Assembly (NCBI GenBank): GCA_016709665.1
Contig: JADJMI010000005.1
Coordinates: 1 to 64,000 of the forward strand
Length of the DNA stretch: 64,000 nt
Direction of reading: 5' to 3'
Origin: Betaproteobacteria bacterium
GTDB lineage: Bacteria > Pseudomonadota > Gammaproteobacteria > Burkholderiales > Usitatibacteraceae
The notes beneath the pieces are model-generated. The model was not told the origin of the DNA, did no database searches, and worked only from the letters and a program-made list of their open reading frames with translations. Made by a program: the position numbers and the translations under genes. Shown here piece by piece: positions 19,585 to 27,690 of this stretch. Each line of letters opens with the position of its first letter. The stretch's first letter is position 1.

Positions 19585-19659
19585 ACCGGCTGGCGAGCCG
19601 GCAGTCCGCCAATTGCCGAATTCTCCGCATCCACCGGGCCAAGTTGGGCGTATAAATGC

Positions 19660-19684
19660 GGACGGCCCCGGGAAGGGGCCGTCC
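19660..19684 (+). other. 10-bp hairpin in the leader of the P460 gene
   Basis: A perfect 10-base stem (GGACGGCCCC / GGGGCCGTCC) with loop GGGAA lies 39 bases before the cytochrome start codon. It is not followed by a T-run, so it is not a standard terminator. A TATAAA box ends four bases before it (19651-19656) without a convincing -35 partner. If that box is used, the hairpin sits at the very 5' end of the mRNA and may stabilise it. Confidence 0.5.
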
Positions 19685-19723
19685 CCCCTTCGAACAACCC
19701 TGACCCACAGGAGACCCGCGACC

Positions 19724-20242
19724 ATGGTTCCCTTGATCCGCCAGCTTTCCCCGCTCGCTGCCGCTCTCGCCCTCGCGTCGACCGCCGCCGTTGCCGGCCC
19801 GGAGAAGATCAACTACCCGACCGACAAGGGTGTCCTGTACGGCGTGGTCGACCGCGCCGACAACAAGCAGGTGCGAGAGCTCTACGCGCCCAAGGCCGTC
19901 GTCGACGCCGTGAAGGCCGGCAAGCCCGTCCCGGCCAATGCCCCGCTCACCATGTACCTCTACAAGGCCAAGCTGGACGCCAAGGGCGAGCCGGTGAAGG
20001 ACGCCAAGGGTCGCTTCCAGAAGGGCGACGCGATCGCGCACTTCGTCATGGCGAAGGGCGCCGGATGGGGCTCCGAGTACGGCGCCGACATGCGCAACGG
20101 CGAGTGGGAGTACCGCGCCTTCTCGCCCGACGGCAAGGTGAACGAGAAGGCCGACCTGAAGCCCTGCTTCACGTGCCACCTCAAGATGAAGGATCAGGAC
20201 TACGTGTTTTCCATCCCGCAGATGAAGACCGCCGCCAAGTAG
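19724..20242 (+). CDS. Cytochrome P460-family haem protein
   Basis: Periplasmic c-type haem protein of 172 residues. It has a signal peptide (cleavage near AAVAG), a P460-family body with YGVVDRADNKQVRELY, KDAKGRFQKGDA and RNGEWEYRAF, and a single haem-binding motif CFTCH at C148-C151-H152. Characterised P460 proteins oxidise hydroxylamine or nitric oxide, and relatives with the same fold (cytochrome c'-beta) bind NO; which activity applies here is not visible, and I could not identify the cross-linking lysine. The next gene encodes a close paralogue, so the pair arose by duplication. Confidence 0.8.
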   Translation: MVPLIRQLSPLAAALALASTAAVAGPEKINYPTDKGVLYGVVDRADNKQVRELYAPKAVVDAVKAGKPVPANAPLTMYLYKAKLDAKGEPVKDAKGRFQKGDAIAHFVMAKGAGWGSEYGADMRNGEWEYRAFSPDGKVNEKADLKPCFTCHLKMKDQDYVFSIPQMKTAAK

Positions 20243-20264
20243 CGCGGGCATCCCCAGGGAACGC

Positions 20265-20290
20265 GAACGGCGGCCCCCGGGCCGCCGTTC
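20265..20290 (+). terminator. Hairpin after the P460 gene (possible terminator)
   Basis: A perfect 12-base stem GAACGGCGGCCC / GGGCCGCCGTTC with a 2-base loop centre lies 22 bases after the first P460 stop. The following bases (CTGCTTGTG) are only weakly T-rich, so termination may be partial, letting some transcripts continue into the cupredoxin fusion gene. A similar stem follows that next gene. Confidence 0.5.
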
Positions 20291-20354
20291 CTGCTTGTGG
20301 GAGGCGTACTATCGGCGGGCCGGTGGGAAGCCGGCGCCAACCAGGGAGAAGCAC

Positions 20355-21137
20355 ATGAAGCGGATCGGACTCACGGCGGCGCTCGCGCTCGCTGCGGCCA
20401 CGGCACACGCCGGCGGCGACAAGGTGGCGTTCCCGGCGAACTACGACAAGGGCGTGCTTTACGCCACCGTCGATCGCCACGACATCAAGCAGTACCGGGA
20501 ATTGTGGTCGACCCCCGCCGCCGTCGAGGCGGCGAAGGCCGGCAGGCCCGCCCCGAGTGGCACCGTGCTCACGCTGGTGCAATACAAGGCGAAGGTGGAC
20601 GGCAAGGGCGCACCGGTGAAGGACGCGAAGGGCCGCTTCCAGAAGGGCGACCTGGTCGCCTACACCGTCATGGAGAAGCGCGCGGGGTGGGGCACCGAGT
20701 ACGCGGCCGACCTGCGCAACGGCGAATGGGAGTACCAGGTCTTCGGGCCGAACAAGGCCGTGAACGACAAGGCGAACCTCAAGAGCTGCTTCCAGTGCCA
20801 CAAGCCCCATGCCGGCCAGGACTACGTGATCTCCCTGGCGAGCCTGGGCGGCAAGGCGGGGGGCGGCACCGTGTCGGCGCAGTCGGGCCCCGACCGCGTG
20901 GCCATCGCGAGCTTCCTCTTCGGTCCGGAGAAGCTCTCGGTGAAGAACAACCAGTACGTCACTTGGACCAACACCGACGACTCGCCGCACCAGGTGACGA
21001 TCGCGGGCGAGGGCGGCACGCGCACGGCGGTGATGCTCAAGGGCCAGAGCCAGACCCTCAAGTTCACGGCCCCCGGCACGTACGACTACATCTGCGGCCT
21101 GCACCCCGGGATGAAGGGCAAGGTCGAGGTGCAATAG
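20355..21137 (+). CDS. Cytochrome P460 - cupredoxin (blue copper) fusion protein
   Basis: Periplasmic redox protein of 260 residues. After a signal peptide (cleavage near AHAGG) comes a P460-type domain, residues about 20-170, closely similar to the preceding gene, with haem motif CFQCH at C145-C148-H149. After a short Gly-rich linker (GGKAGGG) a plastocyanin/amicyanin-like domain spans about 180-260. Its type 1 copper ligands are visible: H212 in SPHQV, then C247, H250 and M253 in CGLHPGM, the short amicyanin-type ligand loop. The fusion suggests direct electron transfer between haem and copper within one chain. The start ATG follows AGGGAG. The physiological substrate is unknown. Confidence 0.85.
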   Translation: MKRIGLTAALALAAATAHAGGDKVAFPANYDKGVLYATVDRHDIKQYRELWSTPAAVEAAKAGRPAPSGTVLTLVQYKAKVDGKGAPVKDAKGRFQKGDLVAYTVMEKRAGWGTEYAADLRNGEWEYQVFGPNKAVNDKANLKSCFQCHKPHAGQDYVISLASLGGKAGGGTVSAQSGPDRVAIASFLFGPEKLSVKNNQYVTWTNTDDSPHQVTIAGEGGTRTAVMLKGQSQTLKFTAPGTYDYICGLHPGMKGKVEVQ

Positions 21138-21157
21138 CGGCTCGCGGGACTCGTCGC

Positions 21158-21185
21158 GCGAACGGCGGCTGCGGCCGCCGTTCGC
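21158..21185 (+). terminator. Hairpin after the P460-cupredoxin gene (possible terminator)
   Basis: A perfect 12-base stem GCGAACGGCGGC / GCCGCCGTTCGC with loop TGCG starts 20 bases after the fusion gene stop. There is no T-run, so it is a candidate Rho-independent terminator of low strength or a 3' protective hairpin. Its stem repeats the GAACGGCGGC core of the hairpin at 20265-20290. Confidence 0.5.
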
Positions 21186-21234
21186 CATGGCGGGGGGCCG
21201 CGGCGCCTTCGGCGCAGGTGCTAGACTCGCGGCG

Positions 21235-22041
21235 ATGGAAATTTCCCCGCTCGTCTCCGCGGTCGTCCTGGGCATCGTCGAGGGACTCACGGAGTTCCTG
21301 CCCGTCTCCTCGACCGGCCACCTCATCATCGTGTCGGACCTGCTCGGCGTAAACGACGAGAAGGGCAAGATATTCGACATCGTGATCCAGCTGGGCGCCA
21401 TCCTCGCGGTGTGCTGGGAATACCGGTCGCGGTTCGCCCGCGCCTTCTCGGGCATCGGGAGCGATCCGCTTCAGCGGCGCTTCGCCCTGAACGTCGCCGT
21501 GGCGTTCACGCCCGCCGCGGCGCTCGGGTTCCTCTTCGCCTCGAAGATCAAGCAGTACCTGTTCAACCCGATCGCCGTCGCGGCGGCGCTCGTCGTGGGG
21601 GCGATCGCCATCGTCGCGATCGAGCGGTGGTACGGGCGCCGCGGCGCGCCCCGCGTGACGAGCGTGGACGAGATGACGTGGAAGGACGCGCTCAAGGTCG
21701 GGTTCGCGCAATGCCTCTCGCTCGTGCCGGGCACTTCGCGGTCCGGCGCCACGATCATGGGCGGGATGGTGGTCGGGCTCTCGCGCCAGGCGGCCACGGA
21801 ATTCTCGTTCTTCCTGGCCGTGCCGATCATGTTCGCGGCCTCCGGGTACCAGGTGGTGAAGTACCGGGACCTCTTCACCGCCTCGGACGTGGGGCCCTTC
21901 GCCGTCGGCTTCGCGGTGAGCTTCGTCGCCGCGCTGTTCGCGGTGCGCGCGCTCATCCGCTACGTGGCAACGCACGACTTCCGGGCCTTCGCGTGGTACC
22001 GCATCGCGCTCGGCGCGGCGGTGCTCGCCTGGTTCTCCTAG
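21235..22041 (+). CDS. uppP: Undecaprenyl-diphosphatase UppP (BacA)
   Basis: Integral membrane phosphatase that recycles the undecaprenyl carrier lipid used for peptidoglycan and O-antigen synthesis; also a bacitracin resistance factor. The 268-residue protein has the two family motifs EGLTEFLPVSSTGHL (residues about 16-30) and PGTSRSGATIMGGM (about 164-177) and about eight hydrophobic segments. ATG 21235 is preferred over an upstream start that lies in the GC-rich leader; a TAGACT box is 14 bases upstream. It converges with the pil chemosensory operon, 16 bases apart. Confidence 0.96.
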   Translation: MEISPLVSAVVLGIVEGLTEFLPVSSTGHLIIVSDLLGVNDEKGKIFDIVIQLGAILAVCWEYRSRFARAFSGIGSDPLQRRFALNVAVAFTPAAALGFLFASKIKQYLFNPIAVAAALVVGAIAIVAIERWYGRRGAPRVTSVDEMTWKDALKVGFAQCLSLVPGTSRSGATIMGGMVVGLSRQAATEFSFFLAVPIMFAASGYQVVKYRDLFTASDVGPFAVGFAVSFVAALFAVRALIRYVATHDFRAFAWYRIALGAAVLAWFS

Positions 22042-22057
22042 GCGGCAGCCTGCGCCC

Positions 22058-25000
22058 TCAGGCGAGCGTCGACTCGCCGGTGTAACGCTTGATGAGCGAG
22101 AGCAGCAGGTCTTCCTGGTAGGGCTTGCCGATGTACTCGTTCACGCCCAGCTCGAGCGCGTGGTTGCGGTGCTTGTCCGCCGTCCGCGAGGTGATCATGA
22201 TGATCGGGATCGACCGCGTCGCCTCGTCGGCGCGCACGTTGCGCGCGAACTCGAAGCCGTCCATGCGCGGCATTTCCACGTCGAGCAGGATGCAGTCGGG
22301 CTTCACGTCCTGCAGCTGCTGCAACGCGTCCACGCCGTCCTTGGCCGTCACCACCTCGTAGTACTCGCGCGCAAGCATGCGGCTCGTGATCTTGCGCACG
22401 GTGAGCGAGTCGTCCACCACCATCACCAGCGGCGCGCCGGAGCGCGATTCCACCACCAGAGGCTCGGGCTCGGGCGGCGGCGCGGCCCCCGCGACCACGG
22501 CCTGCGCCGAGCCTCGGTAGACCAGGCTCACCGGGTTCAGGATGAGGACGACCTGGCCGTTGCCGAGCACCGTGGCGCCGGAGACGCCGGCCAGCCGGGC
22601 GAGCTGGGGCCCGATGGTCTTCACCACCACTTCGCGGTTGCCCACGATCTCGTCCACGCGCACGGCCGCGCGCTGGACGCCGCTCTTGAGCAGCAGCACC
22701 GGGATCTGGCGGGCGGGCACCGGGGTGTCGATCTCCCCGAGCAGCGTGAGCAGCGAGCGCAGCGGGTAGCGGTTGCCCTTCCATTCGATTTCCCCCTTCG
22801 CCGAGAGCTGCGCGAAAGGCTCCGACTTGTATTCCTGGACCTGCTCGATCATCACCGAGGGCACGGCGTAGAGCGTCGGGCCGGCGCGCAGCATCACCGC
22901 CTGCGTCACGGCGAGCGTGAGGGGCAGCGTGATCGTGAAGGTCGTTCCCTTTCCCGACACCGATTCGAGCTCCACCCGGCCGCCCAGCGAGGTGATCTCG
23001 CTCTTCACCACGTCCATGCCCACGCCGCGCCCCGCGATCTGCGTGACCTCGGAGGCCGTCGAGAACCCGGGCAGGAAGATGTAGGGCGCGAGCTGAGCCG
23101 GCGCCGGCGTGGCGGCGTCCTTGATGAGGCCGGCCTCGCGCGCGCGCGACTCGATGCGCGCGAGATCGAGGCCCCCGCCGTCGTCCGCGACGGTGAGCAC
23201 CAGTTCGTTGCCGCGCTGCACGGCGTCGATCACGATCTCGCCGATCTCGTCCTTCCCGGCGGCGAGGCGCCTTTCCGGCGACTCGATGCCGTGCGCCACG
23301 GCGTTTCGAAGCAGGTGCTCGAACGGCGCGGTGATCTTCTCGAGCACCGAGCGGTCCAGGTCCACCCGCACGCCCTTGAACTCGAGGTTCGCCTTCTTGC
23401 CGAGCTCCTTGCCCGTCTGCCGCACCACGCGGTAGAAGCGGTCGGCGAGGTTGCCCAGGGGCACGAGTCGCACCCCCATGAGGCCCTGCTGGAGGTCGCG
23501 GTTCAGGCGCGCCTGCTGCAGGAGCGCGAGCTCGGCCTCGTCCAGGTTCTTGGCGAGGCCCTGCTGCAGCGTGATCACGTCACCCAGGGACTCGGTGAGG
23601 AACCGGGTGAGTTCCTGCATGCGCGTGAACCGGTCGAACTCGAGGGGATCGAACGACCCGCCCATTTCCTCGCGCACCTGCAGGCGGCTCTGCATCTGGC
23701 CCTCGGAGGCGATCTCGATCTCGCGGATCTGGGCCCGCATGCGCGATACGTTCTCCGAAAGATCGCCCAGGGCGCGCTTGAACGCGGCGATCTCCAGCTC
23801 GATGCGCGAGCGCGCGATCGAGAGCTCGCCGGCCTCGTTCACGAAGTCGTCGATGAGGTCCGCGTTCACGCGAAGGAGCGCCGTGCGCAGTTCCTTCACG
23901 TCGCGAAGCTCCGGGGGCAGCGCGTCGCGCTGCGCCGCCGCCTCGGCCGCCGCCGCGATGACGGCAAGCGAGGAAGGCTTGTCCTTCTGCTGCTCGAAAA
24001 CGGCGGAGACCGGGACCTCCGGAGGCTCGGCCTCGAGGAAATCCTCGCCGCGCGCGAGCCGGTCGATCGCCACGGAATAGCGGTCGATGCGCTCTTCGGC
24101 CTCCTCGAACTCGGCGAGCGCCGGCGCGCGCTCCGCGTCCATCGCGGTGACGCGCGCCTCGAGCACGTGAGCGAGCTCGCCCAGTCGCATGAGGCCCGTC
24201 ATGCGCGCGCTGCCCTTGAGCGTATGCAGGTGCCGGCGAAGGTCGGCCGCCGGGCCGTGGTCGTCCGGACTCGCCTTCCAGCGACGCAGGCCATCGCTTA
24301 CCGCGGGAACGAGCTCGCGCGCCTCGTCCAGGAAGATCGGCAGCAAGTCGCGGTCGACGTCATCCTTGATCTTGCGCTGGTCCTTGCCGGCCTCGAAGGG
24401 CCTCGCCGCCTCGCCGGGCGCGGGCGGCGGCTCGACGACGACAGCCGGACGCGTGGGCGCCGGGAACGGCTCGATCGGCGGGGCCGGAGCGGCGAGCACC
24501 GGCGGTGCGGGAACTTCAGCGGCGAGGCGCAGCCCCGAGGGCGCCCGCACGTGCGTGCCCTCGCCGGTGACGCGCGCGGCCTGCAGCGCCTCGCGCAGCC
24601 GGCGAAGCTCGTCGACGATCTCCCCGCGCGGCATCGGCCACGCGCGCCCCGCGATGGATCGCACCATGACACCCACCGCGTCGACGGCACGCCGCGTGGT
24701 CGAGAGTCGGTCGGCATCGAAGACCGGCGGGTAGTCGATCGCGTCCGCGAGCCATTTCTCGAGCGCGCTCGCGAGATCGGCGAGCACTTCGAAGCCGGTG
24801 GTGCGCGAGCTGCTGGTCAGCGTGTGGGCCGCCCGCATGAACTCGTGGCTCACCGGGTAAAGGGGATCGGCTTCGAGGCTCGCCATCTCGCGCTCGAGCG
24901 TGTCGACGTGCTGCTCGGCCTCCCCGATGTAGATCGCATAGAGCGCCGACGAGATGACCACCGGACCCACGACGACGTCGGGCTCTTCCTCCTCGATGTC

Positions 25001-27667
25001 GGCCCGGGGTTCCGGCTCCGGATCAGGGGGCCGGGGCGCATTCGCCTCCGGTACCGTTTCGAGGAAATCGAACGCGGGTTCGGCCTCCGCGGTCTCGGGG
25101 CTCGCGGGCACGGCCGGTTCGCCCAGGTCCAGCGATTCGAACGAAAAGCCCGCCGGAACGGCCGAGGGCGCGGGTTCCTCGGGCATCACGGGCTCGAGCG
25201 CCGGCATGAAGGCCGGGGCCGGCTCCTCGCCGCTCTTCAGCCGCTCCGCGGCAGCCGTGATCACGGTGCCGTCGATGCGCGGATCGCCCCCCGCCTTGAG
25301 CGTCGCGATCCAGCCGTCGAAGGACGTGCCGGCCATGGCGACGAAGTCCAGGAGGCCCGCCGTCGCCGGCTTCTCGTCCTTCAGCCACTTGTTCAGCACC
25401 TGCTCGCATTGCCAGGCGACCTCGCCCAGGTCGGCGAGGCCGACCATGCGGCCACTGCCCTTGAGCGTATGGAACCCGCGACGGATGGTGGTGAGCGATT
25501 CCTTGTCGTGCGGAGCCCCACGGCAAATCGCGAGGTGCTGTGCGATGGTCTGGCACACCTCCGCCGCTTCCTCCAGGAAGATCTCGAGAAGTTCGCGGTC
25601 GATTTCCGAGCCCGGCGCGTCGACCAGCTGGACGACCTGCTGCGTGGGCGTCTCGGGCGCATTTTCGGGGGCGAGCCCCTCGAGTGCGCGGAAGATGCCG
25701 GTCTGGCTCGGATCCTCGCTTTTCTGGATGGCCTCGAGCGCTTCCTCGCTTCGTCGCGTGACCTCCGTGTCGGCGATGACGGCCGCATCCCGCTTGAGTT
25801 CGTCGACCGCCCGCTCGAGCTTCTGGCGGCCTCCGGCGGCGGGCTGCTCGCGCCAGTCCTCGTAAAGCGCCTGCACTTTCTGCTTGGCGAGTTCGAGGTC
25901 GATGGGGGCCACCGTGCCCGTGCGTCGCAGCGCTTCCTCCGCCGCGGGAACCGGTGGCTCGAGCAGGCCGAATCGCACCAAGGCGGGCGTGAGGATCTCC
26001 TCGGGCCGGGCGGCGCCCTGCTGGATGGCCGTCACGTAAAGGCCCAGGGCCGAGAGGCCGTCGGCGACCATCTCGGCAGCCTCGCCCTCGCCGTCCATCG
26101 TGCCGTCGGCGAACTGCTGCACGCGCGACATCACCGCGGCATTGAGCTCGGCGGCGCGGTCGAGCTCCATGATCATGAGCGCGCCCTGTACCTGGGCGAA
26201 CTGGCCGGGCAGGGCCTTCAGGTCCGGCCGCTTGTCGCTGTCGCGGAAGAAGCCGTCGAGCACCTGCTCGATGCCCTGCAGGTTCACCTGCACTTCCTGT
26301 CCCACCTGGAAGACGAGGAGCTTCTCCTGGGCCCGGCGTGTCATCTCGTCGAGCAGGCCCCCATGTGCCGTGTCCATGGGGGGCACGGCCTCGCCCGCCA
26401 TCGCGGCCTTGAGCCGTTCGGCCACGGCCTTCGCCTGGCGGTCGAAGTCCTCGCCCAGCTTGAAGTAGTTCTCGAGCGCCGATTCCACGAACAGGAACGC
26501 CGTGGCGACCTCGAGCGCCTGGGTTTCCGAAGGGGGGATGGCACGCGCCTTGAGGTTCGGCGCGACGTCCGTCAGGCGGTTGAAGACGAGCTGCAGGTCG
26601 CGCTGCGGCAGGCGTCCGGCCTTGTCCGCCAGGGCGAGCGCCTGCTTGCCGAAAGGCTCGAGCGCCGCGCGGTTGCCCGAGGTGTACTTGAGCCACGTGT
26701 CCTTCTGCTGCGCGGTGAGCTCGCGCAATTCGCGCAGGAGCGAGACGAGCGCCTCGTCGGCGGTGTCCGCACGCGAGGGCGCGGGACGCGCGAGCAGCTC
26801 GTCGAGCCGGTAGGCCCGCTTCAGGGCCCCGATGCGCTCGGTGACCGGTCTGGCACGGGAAACCTGGAGCAGAAGGTCGCGGAAAAGACGCTCGGAGACC
26901 TTCGGCGAGCCCTCGATCAGCTGCTTCACCTGCTGGTCGACGCGCGCGAAGAGCGGCTTCACGGCCGGCTCGAGAGCGAGACCGTCGAAGGCGAGCGCGT
27001 CGAAGAAGCCCGCCGCCGCGCTCCAGAACGGGCGGTTGGGCGTGGCGACTTGCAGGGACTCGATGGCGGATACGGCCGACTGCATATGGCCCAGGGCCTC
27101 GCGCGGCTCGCTCGAGCGCAGGACCTTGAGCAGGCCCTGTTGGTACTGCGAGCGCTGCAGGGCGAGTCCCTTCGCGAGCACCGCGTCGTCGACTGGCGCG
27201 GCGGCTATCGGCGGCAGGGGCGCATCCAGGTCGGGGTGGAAAAGGTCGCCCTCGGTCGCGTCGGTGGCCCCGCGCACGCGGTTCAGCTCGAGGTACGCGG
27301 AGAGCAGCGCCATCGGGCGGTCGGGCGATCCGGCAAGAAGGCCGTCGAGGTAATCGGATATCGCCGCGATCGCCCGCTTGGCGGCCCCCACGCGCTCGGG
27401 CACGGCGAGCGCCTCGCAGGCCTCGATCGAGGCGACGAGCTTCTCGAGCTCCTCGTTGAATCGCGTGGCCGCGCCGAGACCGACCATGGCCAGGGCACCT
27501 GTCGCCTGGTGCAGGTGCGTGAGGATGTACTTGACCGGCGCGCGTTCCGCCGGCATGAGGCCGACCTTGTCGAGGTTCTCCCGCGCCTGCGCGAGCGAAT
27601 GGTCGATCTCGGTCTTGACCCAGGTGAGGGGACCGAGATCGAAACCGGCGGCGGGATTGGCGGCCAT
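22058..27667 (-). CDS. pilL: PilL/ChpA hybrid histidine kinase of the type IV pilus chemosensory system
   Basis: CheA-like hub kinase of 1869 residues controlling twitching motility through PilG and PilH. From the N-terminus: a degenerate HPt-like domain (LHQATGALAMVG, about residue 53), a long helical region, then three histidine phosphotransfer domains with H733 (HTLKGSGRMVGL), H948 (HTLTSSSRTTG) and H1148 (HTLKGSARMTGL), separated by Pro/Ala-rich linkers. Then come the dimerisation helices, the ATPase (N-box NAVAHGIES, VADDGGGLD, GRGVGMDVV), a CheW-like domain and a C-terminal receiver with phospho-acceptor D1796. It is shorter than ChpA of Pseudomonas, which has more Xpt domains. Last gene of the operon. 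Confidence 0.95.
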   Translation of the reverse strand: MAANPAAGFDLGPLTWVKTEIDHSLAQARENLDKVGLMPAERAPVKYILTHLHQATGALAMVGLGAATRFNEELEKLVASIEACEALAVPERVGAAKRAIAAISDYLDGLLAGSPDRPMALLSAYLELNRVRGATDATEGDLFHPDLDAPLPPIAAAPVDDAVLAKGLALQRSQYQQGLLKVLRSSEPREALGHMQSAVSAIESLQVATPNRPFWSAAAGFFDALAFDGLALEPAVKPLFARVDQQVKQLIEGSPKVSERLFRDLLLQVSRARPVTERIGALKRAYRLDELLARPAPSRADTADEALVSLLRELRELTAQQKDTWLKYTSGNRAALEPFGKQALALADKAGRLPQRDLQLVFNRLTDVAPNLKARAIPPSETQALEVATAFLFVESALENYFKLGEDFDRQAKAVAERLKAAMAGEAVPPMDTAHGGLLDEMTRRAQEKLLVFQVGQEVQVNLQGIEQVLDGFFRDSDKRPDLKALPGQFAQVQGALMIMELDRAAELNAAVMSRVQQFADGTMDGEGEAAEMVADGLSALGLYVTAIQQGAARPEEILTPALVRFGLLEPPVPAAEEALRRTGTVAPIDLELAKQKVQALYEDWREQPAAGGRQKLERAVDELKRDAAVIADTEVTRRSEEALEAIQKSEDPSQTGIFRALEGLAPENAPETPTQQVVQLVDAPGSEIDRELLEIFLEEAAEVCQTIAQHLAICRGAPHDKESLTTIRRGFHTLKGSGRMVGLADLGEVAWQCEQVLNKWLKDEKPATAGLLDFVAMAGTSFDGWIATLKAGGDPRIDGTVITAAAERLKSGEEPAPAFMPALEPVMPEEPAPSAVPAGFSFESLDLGEPAVPASPETAEAEPAFDFLETVPEANAPRPPDPEPEPRADIEEEEPDVVVGPVVISSALYAIYIGEAEQHVDTLEREMASLEADPLYPVSHEFMRAAHTLTSSSRTTGFEVLADLASALEKWLADAIDYPPVFDADRLSTTRRAVDAVGVMVRSIAGRAWPMPRGEIVDELRRLREALQAARVTGEGTHVRAPSGLRLAAEVPAPPVLAAPAPPIEPFPAPTRPAVVVEPPPAPGEAARPFEAGKDQRKIKDDVDRDLLPIFLDEARELVPAVSDGLRRWKASPDDHGPAADLRRHLHTLKGSARMTGLMRLGELAHVLEARVTAMDAERAPALAEFEEAEERIDRYSVAIDRLARGEDFLEAEPPEVPVSAVFEQQKDKPSSLAVIAAAAEAAAQRDALPPELRDVKELRTALLRVNADLIDDFVNEAGELSIARSRIELEIAAFKRALGDLSENVSRMRAQIREIEIASEGQMQSRLQVREEMGGSFDPLEFDRFTRMQELTRFLTESLGDVITLQQGLAKNLDEAELALLQQARLNRDLQQGLMGVRLVPLGNLADRFYRVVRQTGKELGKKANLEFKGVRVDLDRSVLEKITAPFEHLLRNAVAHGIESPERRLAAGKDEIGEIVIDAVQRGNELVLTVADDGGGLDLARIESRAREAGLIKDAATPAPAQLAPYIFLPGFSTASEVTQIAGRGVGMDVVKSEITSLGGRVELESVSGKGTTFTITLPLTLAVTQAVMLRAGPTLYAVPSVMIEQVQEYKSEPFAQLSAKGEIEWKGNRYPLRSLLTLLGEIDTPVPARQIPVLLLKSGVQRAAVRVDEIVGNREVVVKTIGPQLARLAGVSGATVLGNGQVVLILNPVSLVYRGSAQAVVAGAAPPPEPEPLVVESRSGAPLVMVVDDSLTVRKITSRMLAREYYEVVTAKDGVDALQQLQDVKPDCILLDVEMPRMDGFEFARNVRADEATRSIPIIMITSRTADKHRNHALELGVNEYIGKPYQEDLLLSLIKRYTGESTLA

Positions 27668-27690
27668 GCGTTACCTGGTGCTTCGCGGGT

